From positions 3,074,823 to 3,136,822 of the forward strand of contig RPFO01000072.1 in the NCBI GenBank assembly GCA_009746045.1: DNA of 62,000 bases, given 5' to 3'. Each line of letters begins with the position of its first letter. The stretch's first letter is position 1. Both the position numbers and the translations under genes were made by a program. The notes under the pieces were generated by a model. The model had not been told where the DNA came from and did no database searches. It worked only from the letters and a program-made list of their open reading frames with translations. The DNA is from Mesostigma viride. Taxonomy: Eukaryota > Streptophyta > Mesostigmatophyceae > Mesostigmatales > Mesostigmataceae. Of this stretch, positions 20,901-32,400 are shown piece after piece.

Positions 20901-22140
20901 CCGCTCACCTAGCCAGCCACACACCCAGCCAGTCTACTGCTCAACTCACGCATGAAGGCAATATCAGCCACGCATGGCCTCACCTTGCACCACTTGCATT
21001 GCCTGGGTAATTTGCATGATACAGCTTCCATCTCATTGTCAGCAACTGAAAAGGCTCTTTCTTCACAGTAATGAGTAATGAATAAGCAACAACGTTGGAA
21101 ACGCTCTACCATTCCTCTTTAAAACAGTCTTTAAATCAGAAAGACAAGGGAAAATATCTGGACAAGGTGGCAATAACCACTGCACCATGCTCTTGAGAAA
21201 GTCTTAACAATCCAGCTTTCTACCCTTTCAGAAGCTGCCTTGCGTTAGCAACGATTCTGGGCCCTCTGGCTCGCTCACCTCGCTTAATCTGCACTTCTTT
21301 ATGGCTGCCGGGATATGCGAAGCTTGAGCCGAGCGTGTCGTGGCGAGGTCGTCTGCCCGACTCATCACATCTCGAAACCGCACTGCCGACTAATAAAAAC
21401 GATGCCCCCTTTGCCTTTTGTATCTGGCGTCAAAAGAACAATGAACTCGCTTGGAAAACACTGTCGCAAACAGCTTCCTACAGGCATTATAAGCAATTTT
21501 CGCAGCTTTTACCGCACTTACTGCACATCCGGAAGACCATTAGCGGCCTTAGCGCGGAACCTTGGGCACGCCATATCCTCTGGTGGCTTACTGCCGCAGG
21601 CTGGCAGTATAGGAAGGTCGGGCATAGCCTAAAGAGCTGATTATCTGACGACAAAGATATGCATTGCATGAAGCAAGAAACAGACGGATTTCGCACCCCC
21701 ATATTTATTCACGTCAATGCCGGACAATTAAAAGCGAAACTCAAAAAACGAAAACACTAACGTTTTCGGGAATATTATAACGAACAAGCTGAGCTATCGT
21801 GCCGGGATTTTCGTATCCTCATGTGACCAAGACTTTGAGACACGTACCACCGAGAAATCCGGTTTTCGCGAAAAACTGGTCCGCTGTGAAAAAAACTTTT
21901 TGCCCCGTTCAATGCCCGCGTCGCAATCACAGCGTATATAAGTCCAAAATTATTCCATGGATTAACCGTGATGTCAGCTTCGTTTTGACACCTCGAGCGG
22001 CTGCAATGACGCAAGTTTCAGAACGCTAGCTCATGCTCGACCGCCATGGGTGTTTTCGTCGTTTTCGTCAGTCGTGGCGCGGGAAAAATCTAGATCTCGG
22101 ACGAATTCCGGACAATAATTTATGTAAAAATTTTGCGGGG
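20901..22140. other. intergenic, unrecognised open frames
   Basis: 21335-21640 reads FCIWRQKNNELAWKTLSQTA and RHILWWLTAAGWQYRKVG on the plus strand, a protein-like composition I cannot assign. A TATATAAG box is at 21934-21941. No second line of support for a gene. Confidence 0.3.
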
Positions 22141-22142
22141 CT

Positions 22143-22245
22143 CGCGGTGTTGTGTTGCACGTACCCATCCATCCATCCATCGGGGTTAATGCTCCGCGAC
22201 TCCCCAACGGGAGCACGAGTCTAATTAATAAATTAAATAATTAAT
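22143..22245 (+). mobile_element. Short ATCC / hairpin / TAAT mobile insertion, copy 1
   Basis: CCCATCCATCCATCCATCGG, GGTTAATGCTCCGCGACTCC, hairpin, then a TTAA-like tail. It is nearly identical to the insertion at 46137-46222, which interrupts a LINE. Confidence 0.75.
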
Positions 22246-22385
22246 TTAGTAGTCGCTGGAGGGGGATATAATCCTCATCTGAGCTGTCCTCTACTGTAAC
22301 CGGCAGACGAGGCGGTATAGTGTAGCGGCTATCATCCTCAGGGGCAGCAACCTCCACCTGCGGACTTCTGGCTACCCTGCATTCT
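22246..22385. repeat. R2 interspersed repeat, copy 1
   Basis: TAATCCTCATCTGAGCTGTC, CTCTACTGTA, GTGTAGCGGCTATC, AACCTCCACCTGCGG. A second copy is at 45545-45665. No coding potential. Confidence 0.85.
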
Positions 22386-22511
22386 ACCGGAATGGGCCGC
22401 GGGGCCCGTGGGGAGAAAACAGGAGCATGGCCCCACAGGAAGGTGCTTATCGCAGACGGCAGCCCATTTTCTCCTTAATTTCTATCACTCCCCTCTGTCA
22501 CTCCCCAGCGG

Positions 22512-23022
22512 CTTGGCCAGCCAGGGCGACATACACCGTCCGCATTGGAAGTTCTAACTAAATAATTAGCTTCTGGAAAATGTTCTGGCTGAAAACCATA
22601 AAAAAAACAAAAGAAAATTAATTAATTAACTCCGGGGGCTGAGGACTGGACTCAACAAACAAACAAACAAAATTAATTAATTAACTCATGTGGGCTCTGG
22701 GTATCACTGACCTCCACTGACTCTAGCCTATGGCCGCCGAAGGGGGGCCGCCGGGCCGGATTGCCGGCCGAATTGGGGGCGGCGTGTACGATATCTACCA
22801 AACAAACAAAAGAAATTTATTAATTAAATAAGTACCCATGTGCCTTGAACGGCTGTAGGACAAACAAACAAACAAAAGGTTTTAATTAAATAATAAAAAC
22901 CCGGGACTCTGACTGGCTCCCCAACAAACAATCCAGGGTTATTCGTAATGCAAATACGGCAAAAATTGACCCATAATAACAAACTTCCAATGCGGACGGT
23001 GTATCCTGACCTGGCCTGGCCC
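22512..23022. repeat. Inverted-repeat-bounded element with four (AACA)n(TTAA)n modules
   Basis: ATACACCGTCCGCATTGGAA-GTT at 22531-22553 is exactly repeated in reverse at 22982-23004, and weaker pairing extends outward to about 40 bp. Between them, four A/C-rich (AACA) runs each pass into AATTAATTAATT-like runs (near 22605, 22660, 22800, 22865). Confidence 0.7.
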
Positions 23023-23149
23023 CAAGGACATTCCTAAAAAAAAAAATTCTTTACAAAAAAATACCTATGAAAAAATCGCAAATAAAATTAATTTTGCAAG
23101 AGGTAGATGAAGAGATTGGTAAACCTGCCATGAACTATACATGCACAGC

Positions 23150-23590
23150 AGTTGCTAGCCGACCTAGTCATGGTCCCAGCCCAGTTTGAACACCGCATTT
23201 TAGTTTCCTCCCTCTCTCTTGCTTGGACTGCATGCATGCAATGCAGAACAAGAAGAGATGGCAGCCACCATGACGATTGTCCGTTCAGTCGATCCAGGCC
23301 CAGGCGGGCACATAGTGTGCGGACGCCAGCCCCTGTGGAGTGTGAGCAAGTTCACGAGCCCCCCGCCGGCCCCCCAAAGGAGGTTCAGGGGCGCTTTCCT
23401 GAGTAGCCGAAGTTAGGATTTTCTAGATTAGCTAGTTAGATCGAGTTGGCTTAGTTAGGTTTCGCGGCTAGCTTCGCTCCGCATCACCTCCATCATCAGT
23501 CAAGCAAGCTCCAATGCTCCATGATCGAGGGAATACGTCAGTGCAACATGATCTCCCCACGGACTCATGTTGTAATTTAATTTAATTTTT
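23150..23590 (+). pseudogene. LINE family Y ORF2 C-terminus and 3' end
   Basis: VPAQFEHRI, SLSLAWTA and then the AGAAC-rich end match the ORF2 tails on the minus strand at 44940-45090 and 53690-53700. The 3' UTR GACTCATGTTGTAATTTAAT ends like those of the other family Y copies. Several frame breaks. Confidence 0.7.
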
Positions 23591-23636
23591 TAATCACTCC
23601 CCTCAAGTATATTATAGGACAAGATAACGGCAGGCT

Positions 23637-23702
23637 CGAGCTACCATGGTCCGGATTCTCCCGATTTCTGGCCTGCGCTGGTTGTCTAGCTCCTTGATAT
23701 AT
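23637..23702 (+). repeat. R3 short interspersed repeat
   Basis: GAGCTACCATGGTCCGGATT, CTCCCGATTTCTGGCCTGCG, CTGGTTGTCT. The plus-strand reference copy of the family. Confidence 0.8.
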
Positions 23703-23759
23703 ACCTTGACAATAAACTTTAAGTGCTCAAGACAACTACCGCCTATAAGTACCATGTAT

Positions 23760-25480
23760 AGTATGTACATACATATACCTGGGCGTCCCTGTGGGCCGGT
23801 GACCCTGACTACGTCGAAGAGGAGCTCCGGGCCACCGTGGAACAGCGCACCCATGTCCTCGAGACTTGGGCGCGCCTAGCTCAAGGACCCCCAGACCAAA
23901 GGGCTCCTCCTATGGTTTTGCGCCCACCCGCGGGTGGTTCACTGGCTTCGTGGCGCTCGATCCCCCCACTTGGTGCGGCTTGCCGCGGAAGGCCGTAACC
24001 CTTTTTTTACTTTTGGGTAAAACTTTTTTACCCTGCATTTACCCTAGATTTCCCCACTTTTTACCAAAGTTGGAGCCCAGAGTGAGGCCATGACGAGCGC
24101 ATTCAGGCCGCCTTGCAGGTGCTCCTCCCCGGCCCTACTAGCATGCCAGCTCACTCCATGCGCTTGGCCACCCTCCCCTGCCGCATGGGCGGGTGTGGGC
24201 TCACCCGCGCGCGCCGCCCGCCTCGCCCCCGCCGCCTAATTCCTTGGCTCTGTTGCTCAGGCCTGGGCGGAGATCCGCCGGTTGGTCCCCAGAGTCAGCG
24301 CCATTCCCGACTTGGTCACCCCATCCCCCTTCCCCTGTGTGCAGGCTGTGCAGAATTCTTACCTCCGGATCCAGCAGGCTTGCGACCTCGTCCGCCCCGC
24401 TCAGGCCATCCACCGTCGCCTGCCCCGGGGCCGCACGCCCGGCGTGTCCACTGCTGTCGTCAGTCCTAGTGTCTTCCCTGCCAGTGTTCATGAAAAACAA
24501 CAAAAGACCTACGCGGGTATACTACACTGTGCCGACTGGATGGGTCTGCATGCGAGCTTGAACGATCAGGGGAAAGCTTGGCTTCACTCCGTTTCCCTTG
24601 GGGGGAGCGTGGGGTCCGCATTCCTGCCGCGTGCCCTCCCCATGAGCCCGGCCTTTGTTCACCACGCTGGTTCCGGCCCTTTACGCCATGCATCGCTCTC
24701 CGCCACCAGCTATTTGCCCCGCAACCTCTCATCACGGCGGGTGCGTCCTGCGGCAGCCGCGGGCTTGCTCTGGATACTACTGGGACGCACCGACTACATC
24801 GCGTGCATGGGTGGCCAGCAGCCGACCCAGAACTGGTTCCTCTATCTCCATACCGTTCTCCTCAGGGTGGTGTGTGCCATGGCTCGGTCGACGGCCCGTC
24901 TTTCCCCACTCCACCATCAACTGAAGTGCCGCGAGGACGCGGATGGGGCCGCCCTCTACTCACCCAACCACCGCCCCGACATTACCGTGCTTGACTACGA
25001 CGGGCAGGGTTGCCACCTGCTCATCATCGATGTCTCCGTGGCTTGGCCGCTCTCCGGTCGCCACTGCATCCTCGGCCGGGCGGCTGTGGATGCCGGCGTT
25101 GCTGCCGCTGTGGCTGAGCGCGACAAGTTTGCCTCCTACGCCAATGTGGGGCCCCACAAGGTCATCCCCTTTGTCCTTGAGGAGTTCGGGGCCATGGGCC
25201 CCAAGACAGCGGAGTTTCAGTTTCCACGAGTACTAGTGCTGCCAGCGCCGTGAAGACCGCCTCGACCTCGAGCTGGGTCAGACCGGCCGCCCCGTGGTCT
25301 GCCAGCACGTGGTCCTCGTATTGGCGGCAGCGCCTGTCACCCGCCCAGCTCACTCGCACCGTGGTTGTTGTTTATTATTCCGCCACACCCCGGACGACTT
25401 TGTCGCGACCCATGCGGTCTACTAGATCCCTCCTAGCCCATGAGGCCTCATGCATGGTGGGCCCGCCGGCATGAGCCGCG
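23760..25480 (+). pseudogene. LINE family Z copy 1: RT tail plus CCHC and nuclease-like domain
   Basis: Across shifting frames: a DPQTKGLLLW.CAHPR..HWLRG stretch, MRLATLPCRMGGCGLTRA (the LP.R.GG.GL landmark near the end of many LINE reverse transcriptases), KTYAGILHCADWM, a degraded zinc knuckle, GAALYSPNHRPDITVLDYDG, LLIIDVSVAWPL and VIPFVLEEFGAMGPKTA. RPD...D...DVSV is a plausible PD-(D/E)XK-type nuclease core. The longest continuous part is 24282-25253. Several frameshifts make it a dead copy. Confidence 0.8.
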
Positions 25481-26321
25481 AGCGATGTTGCTGCGCCGTC
25501 GTAGTTTTCAGTTGCCGTGATGTAGTTAGTTGTAACTTGTGCAGCTGGCGTGATCCTTGGATGTCCGTGCATTCAGATTCCTTTTAATTTCTTCAGTTCA
25601 GGGTTCTTCTCCTTTTCGGGTTTTTCCTTGTGTTGCATGCCCATCTCACCTCCGTAATCTATCATTCTCAATGAACATCATTATAAATAGACTTCCGTAC
25701 TGTAAAAAAAAATCCCTAGGCTTAGCAGGGATTACCTATTGGCTATATTTGGAATAAACGTACACCTATTTACCTGGAAAAAAAAATCCCAATAGTTAAC
25801 GTACACGTAACAAAACCTCCAAAAACTCGTCGTACGATAGTTAAGCGTACACGTATCGGGCCACTACGGTATTCGACGGAACTCCTCGTCCGCGGTTCCG
25901 CCCCCGTCAGTTCCGGTGTAACGTGCGTTACAACTAAGACAGTTTTACATACAGGAATCGACAGGATCAACGGGCCGGTTTGACAGTTGTGCTGGTTGTT
26001 GATCCAATGGACTGCTGACACTGGCCAGGAAATACTGGCTGGGATTCCGAATTCCCGATGGACTCCCGATGGACGACATTGGACGTTCCTGTACAAGCAC
26101 TGTCGGTGCAGCGCGCGCTTGGCTTTCTTAACCATCTCCCCTATACAATCTCTGTCTGGCTATGACCGTCGTGGGATCTAAGTGACTGACTGACTGACCC
26201 CTCGCCGGTCCGCACGGCATTAAAGCTGGTCACTGGCAAAAGATAACATACTGGCGTGTGGCATGGGGGAGTGGAGTGTGAACTAGATTTTAATTAATGA
26301 AGTTCTGGATCTGCTAAGAGA
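25481..26321. other. intergenic, upstream of the LRR gene
   Basis: No gene. AACGTACAC/AGCGTACACGTA recurs three times between 25757 and 25855, each near an A-run. TTAATTAATGAAG lies about 25 bp before the LRR-gene ATG. No convincing TATA box. Confidence 0.45.
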
Positions 26322-26492
26322 ATGCTATCTCGCCAGCAAATGTGGGTTGTTTTCGTTTTGGCGATGCTGTCTATGTCCTCCGCCGCTGTTCGGTCGACGA
26401 AACCGGAGGAGATCTTCCAGGCTTCGGCAGCTCTTGAGCTCGGTGGCACTGGGGCGTGGCCTCAGGGAGCCGACGAGCTGTCCAATGTGAAG
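26322..26492 (+). CDS. LRR/root-cap exon 1 (signal peptide)
   Basis: Fifty-seven codons, phase 0 out. The ATG opens a classic secretion signal (basic start, [11 protein letters not shown] core, small residues SSAA at 19-22). The exon ends ELSNVK/GTGAGC. This start is chosen because it is followed by a correctly phased second exon. Confidence 0.85.
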
Positions 26493-29400
26493 GTGAGCAC
26501 ATCTGATCTGTGCCCGGTTTATCAAGGGGTACGCGTGCGTGGCGCACGTCGTTTGTTCTATCCCTTACAATCCATCGGCAGAAGGGCTACTCCGCGCGAG
26601 GAGTGGCGACCTACCCGTGAATCCTAGTCATACGCAGCCCTGTTTGGTTACTCACCGAATTGCACGGGGCTCAGAAATTCTCCCGGAAATTCTAGTTTAG
26701 TGACTGGGATGTTAGAGATACAACTCGTCGCTGCCAGGTGCTGAGGCACTTGTACAGGAAAGTGGCATAACTGAACTCCTTCGCCCTCCTTTCGTCCTGG
26801 CGGCCTGGTTACTCTCAGAACAAGCCGTGGCTACGCACAAGCTGTCGCCCTGACCACCGGGTGGCTGCCTTCCCCTTCTCCCCAGCTTACCACCCGGTCC
26901 CCCTGGCTCTTGTTGCTCCATGTTGGAGTTCTTTTCGGATTTCGCCACTGTGATTTCACTGATACGACTGATGCATGGATGGAGGAGTGAATGGATTGTG
27001 TGTTACTGGGTATTGCCCCGGAATTTGAGCTCGCATGCCTCCGGCCTCATCCACGGTTGGCCAAAAACAAGATTGCAGGCTCCGTTCTCATCAGAGCACG
27101 CATGCCTCCGGCTTCATCCAATGTTGGCCAAATATAGAATCGCACGCTCTGTTCTCGCCAGCGCTGGCTGCTGTGTGATGCATGGGGGCGGCGAGGCTGG
27201 CTGCTTAATGACTTGTAGTGGCCCTGCATGTGGCTGGGTAGGTCCAGCCAGCACCTCCTGGCCCGCACATTGCAATAAATAGAGTCAGGTCCTAGTACCG
27301 AATAGGGCCAAATCTACGTCGGGAAGGCATGTCCCACCGCGGATCAAGTGTTATGGTGATCCATGATTATTCAGACTGAGCGTTGGGAACCAGTGTCCAA
27401 GAAAGCGAATGTTGAACTGGCCAGGCACTTGTGACGATACGTGGTCTCTGTCACGCACCATGTCTTGACCTTGCGTGGTAATAACAAATTGAGATTTCCC
27501 GCCTGTTCTGCTGGCAGTTGTCCCCCTCCCTCCCAACACACCCAACCACCCCACCCAACAACCCACCCAACCCCCATCCCGCCTCCGCCCCGGCTTGCTC
27601 CACTGCCATCTCTCTCACCATACCCTACTACACTACACTACAACACCAAACTCCAGAGCGACGAGCTGTCCTCGTCGGAGCGCCCCCACTCCCGGAAGCT
27701 GCTGCAAAGCGGTATGTGAAATGCCGCTGTATTTGCTGTTGGCTCGCATGCACTTAGCACTACCCTGGCCCTGCGCTAACTGCTACGGTAGCGCTCACGA
27801 GTCATCTGCTGTATGGGCTCGCGGCGGCGACCCCCACCAGGGGTACAGGACCAGTACGTGATGGATGCATGGCCCTGTGGCCCAGCCGGCACTGCCACAT
27901 TGCACGTAGTAGTAGATAGGGAGTGCCGTTTAGCAGGTACCGTCGTAGAAAGTGAGGGAAAAGGAGAATGTGAGGATATCTTCATTGTGCGGAAGTATGA
28001 GGCCATAAGTGGACAACTGTCAACCATTAGTTTGAGGCCATCACAGATGGACAACTGTCAACCATTAGTTTGAGGCCATCACAGATGGACAACTGTCAAT
28101 AAATAGGTTGAGCGCCTGCTGCAGCTGGATGCTATGCACAAGGGGGCTAGGAGCCTAGGACCAGCCCAAGGAGTTACTACTAGTCCAAAGAAAGAGCGTG
28201 CATCGATGCCTCTGTCACTGTAAAGCGTCTAGTCAATGAGCTATCACCTTCGTCCAGCTTTTGCCGACTGTGTCCGGCTTGCCCCTGCTGCCGGCGGTTG
28301 CCTGCGTGGAACGGAGCCCACACGATTAGAAGCCAACCAACGTTAGAAGTGAAGTTGAGCACAATGTGTTTTAAGCTGAATCGGCCCTCCCCTTCGGCCC
28401 CTGCCCCCGCCCCTCTCGTTGTTGCCTCTCGTTGTTGCCCCCCTGTGCTCCCCTGGCCGGGTGCGTGCGCGGCATTTTCCCACATGTGTACTTCAGCGAC
28501 CCAGCGCGAATACCTGTTTTCCTTCAAGAGGGGGGTGCTTGACTTTGACGGCCTGCTCGACAGCTGGGTGGGCGCCGACTACTGCAACGCGTGGGACCAT
28601 GTTGACTGCAGCGGGACGGATGTCACGGCGTTTGACATCGAGTACGGCCAGCAGCATCAGGCGTTGGGATGTCATTCAATCCATGCACGCACGCTGATAG
28701 CCTCCTCCAAGTCATGCACGCGCGCTGGTAGCCTCCAAGTCATGCACGTGCGCTGATGGCCTCCAAGTCATGCATGCGCGCTGATAGCCTCCAAGTCATG
28801 CACGCGCGCTGATAGCCTCCAAGTCATGCACGCGCGCTGATATTCTCCAAGTCATGCACGCGCGCTGATGGCCTCCAAGTCATGCACGCGCGCTGGTAGC
28901 GTCCAAGTCATGCATGCGCGCTGGTCCCTCCAACAAGGCATGCTATTCTCCTTCAGGCATGCATGCGCGATGTACTGCTTGGCCCACTGCCCAGTCAATG
29001 GCTTGATTGGCTTCTGAAAGGGTCATTTTTCACCGTGTTGTAAACCTACCCGGGGCAGGTGCGCTCGCTCCCAGCCATGCTTCCTCCTTGTCCAGGCCCT
29101 AATATTAGCCAACTGCCCAGCGGACGGGTTCTACCTAACAAGTGTGGCTTTCCATGAAACCCTTGCGTGGGTCTCCACACTGGCCGCTCGCCAAGCATTC
29201 TTCCCCCAGCGTGCACTCGTGAGCGTAGCTAGTAGTTGACTGGCCAGGTGGTGTGCGCATGCTCCATGCGACCACATGCCTGGGCCGGGGGGACATTCGT
29301 GGCGCCGCCACAATACTGTACATGGCAACAAGTATGGACACCAGGCAAGGGGCTTGCCTTGCCAAGCCGCTGCACCCCAGGATGCATGGGTGACTCTAAA

Positions 29401-32400
29401 CAAACACATCACTATTAGTCATGACACCACTCTAGTCGTCATGTCACCACTCTAATAGTCATGTCATCGCTCTAGTCATGACATCACAATCCTAAGGGGA
29501 TTGCCTCGCCAAGCCGCTGGTGGCCTTTGGGTGTTTTGGTGTCAACAACGATGGTGAGGAAGCCGCATGGAGGGGGTGTCCCGCCACCATGCAGGGCCTA
29601 CGGCTTCTGAGGGTGTACCGTGAGTCTCGATGCGTCCGGCTGGCTACCCGTTCCCCCCGCCAGGTTTAATCGTGCATGAGCTGCATGGCTGGCTGGTCGA
29701 CGGTCGTTGATACTGATGGCATGGTAGTCCCACGGTTCCACCTCCACCTCGCTGTATGTAGTGCCGCTGCGCGTGATAGTCTCCTGTTAGGGTTTCGGGG
29801 AGGGAATGTCCGACAGGGGTCCTGTTGCCTGGTGCGCATGTAAAAATAAATTTTATTAAAATGGACAACACAGGAGAATTATGCCACGAAGTTGGTGGGT
29901 TCTACCCACCGGGCCCGTCAAGCTCGTATGCCCACGGTAACTAGGAAGATTATTAGGAAGCTCCAACATTTTCCTAATCCAACCTCCCTTGTCTTATAGT
30001 GGCTGCAGTGTGTCCCAACAATATGACCCCTTTTTTACGTGGCTCCTTTGCCCTGTGCCCCGATTCCCTTGCTGAGTTCTGTTCCTGTAAGCAGGCCCGG
30101 TTCCTTGTCCTGACGCCGTGTGCCTACGTGCAGTGTGATGCTTTCTGTGCCTTCTGCCTCACCCCTTCAAAGAAAAATCTCTAAATAACAATAATAATAA
30201 TATCATTATTGTCTAAAGAATAATCTCTCGTGTGCCCCCCCATGCCCTCATGGCCATGTGGCTGACCTCGCAGCAACACGGTGTACCACTTCTTGTCGGG
30301 CACCATCTCGCCAGGACTGGCCAGCCTCAGCTCCCTGCAAAGGCTGTACGTCGCCCTGTCCATGTGATTGCATGGCTATGCCCCCCCTTCGGCTCCCGCT
30401 CCTGTGCTGGTCGTCGATTCTCTCTTGCCGCCCTCCGTTTCTCCCCCCCCCCGCCCCCCCCAATGCCCCCCTTCTTTTCCCCCTTTCTCTTCACCCATTT
30501 TTTAATGGCATTTTGTGTTCCTTCTAATGTCCCCCTATCCTGCGTTGCTGGTCCTCTTGTCCCCCGGGTTGCCCTTCAACTGCCTTTCCTGCCCCCCATT
30601 CCTTGACGGTCGTCTGCCCTCCATTCCTTGACGGTCTTCTGCTCCCCCATTCCTTGATGATCTTCTGCTCCCCCCATTCTTCGACAGTCTTCTGTTTTCC
30701 CTTCTGCCCCCCATCATGCGTCGTTGGTCCCCTATATGTACCCCGTCATTGGTCCTGTGTGTGGGCCCTGTCTTTGCATCGCGATGAGTTGAATAGATTG
30801 ATTACACGCAGGTTTGTCGCACAAGGATCTCGAGTATTTGCTGCCTAGAGTGTTTTATGTAATTGCATGTGTTTTCACGTTGGAAGCCATCCGCAGAAGA
30901 CGCATTTTCGTTGCTGTCAGACCACAAGGCTGGGCGTAGCAGGGACCGCACGCCAAGCTCTTCGCCTACGTGATCCACGTACTGAAGGCCCCCACATGTG
31001 TGATCCACGCAGGGCCAGCATGGGCTCGGCTACAGTAAAAATTACAATACAGTAGTTTAGTGTATAGCAGTGTCTGCAGTAGCCCACCGCTGCCTTTTTC
31101 CTTCCCCTGTACACACATCCCAGCAATGACAGGCATTGCCAGCTCCAGCTGGAAATGCTCCATGTTGTACCGTCACCCCTGCATTGTGCGCTTTGCGTGT
31201 GTGCGTGACATGGCGTTTTCTTTTCCACGTGATTGCGTGGGCTGGTCACTATGTGGGCTAGTTCCCATGGCAGTCTTGTCCCCTCCATTGCAAGATGAAG
31301 ATAACCGTGGGGACTATGTCCACTAGATCGCATGTACTAGATTGCATGATACACAATCGCCTCCGGTCCCCCTGGATGGTGTACAGCCATGGTATCGTCG
31401 ACTCTCTATGTATGCCTTATTGTGGATGTGTTATACACATGCCGGCCTACCGTCTCCCAAGGCAACCACGTCTGAGTTTGTTGGTTTGGTAATCTGCAGG
31501 GTCCGGGCTGGTAACCGGCAGTTTAGCTGTCTGTTTATCATATAGTGCTGCTTGATGCCTGGCGGGATTCGAGGAACGTGTTTGCGCCTGCGTGGCTGCG
31601 TGCTGATTGGTTGTCGCGGGCGCAGGGACCTAAACGAAAAGGACTACTTGTCGGGATTCATCCCTTTGTCGTTCGGCGGCTTGTCCGAGCTGGTGGTTTT
31701 GTACGTCACGCCCTCCCACACAAAGTGCCTGTGTACATAATAACCGACGAAGCGTATGTGACCGACAAAGCCCGGAAAGGCCTTTGTGAAGACTTCTGGG
31801 TCATTATTGACAACATCGCTTTTGTTGGGCTGCCTTCACTTCTCTCCAGTTGTCTGGAAAACGGTTTTTGCGCCGTATGTCGGAAACACGGTTTTACAGT
31901 GTTGGGTCACACAGCCATATTTCCCTTTTTCGTATTCAAAACCCTGCTTCTTCACTGCCTTGCCAGGCGGTCTGGGCGTGTATGCGTGGACTGACTGGGC
32001 GTGCATGCTGTCAATCAGACCGTTACTAGGACATTAAAGCATCGCCACCGCCAGCTATCAGCCACGGGTGACTCTCTCCTTTACGCACGAGTTGCGAGCT
32101 CTCCTCAAGTGGCGGGGCAGGTTAAACTTCGTATTGGCCACTCGCTGCTGGTTTGAGATACATACCTACGTACACATGGATGAAAGGGCAGGTCACATCC
32201 AGGATTAGCCCCTGGCTTCTGGTTACCAATAGATAAGGCATGCATGCATGTGGCAACATGGACAGACGGAGCATGCAAGAGAGACAACTGGGCTCGGAGC
32301 CAACTCCTGCTGTGGGCGGCAATCTAACCTGTCCAAGTTTATCGTGCCAGTTTCATGTCACTGTATTGTAGTACAAGCCGGCAGGGCATGCCTTGCTCTG

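Noticed and set aside
21315-21640. A protein-coding gene in the 21.3-21.6 kb region
   Set aside because: Two overlapping frames look protein-like, but neither matches a family I know and no splice structure supports them.
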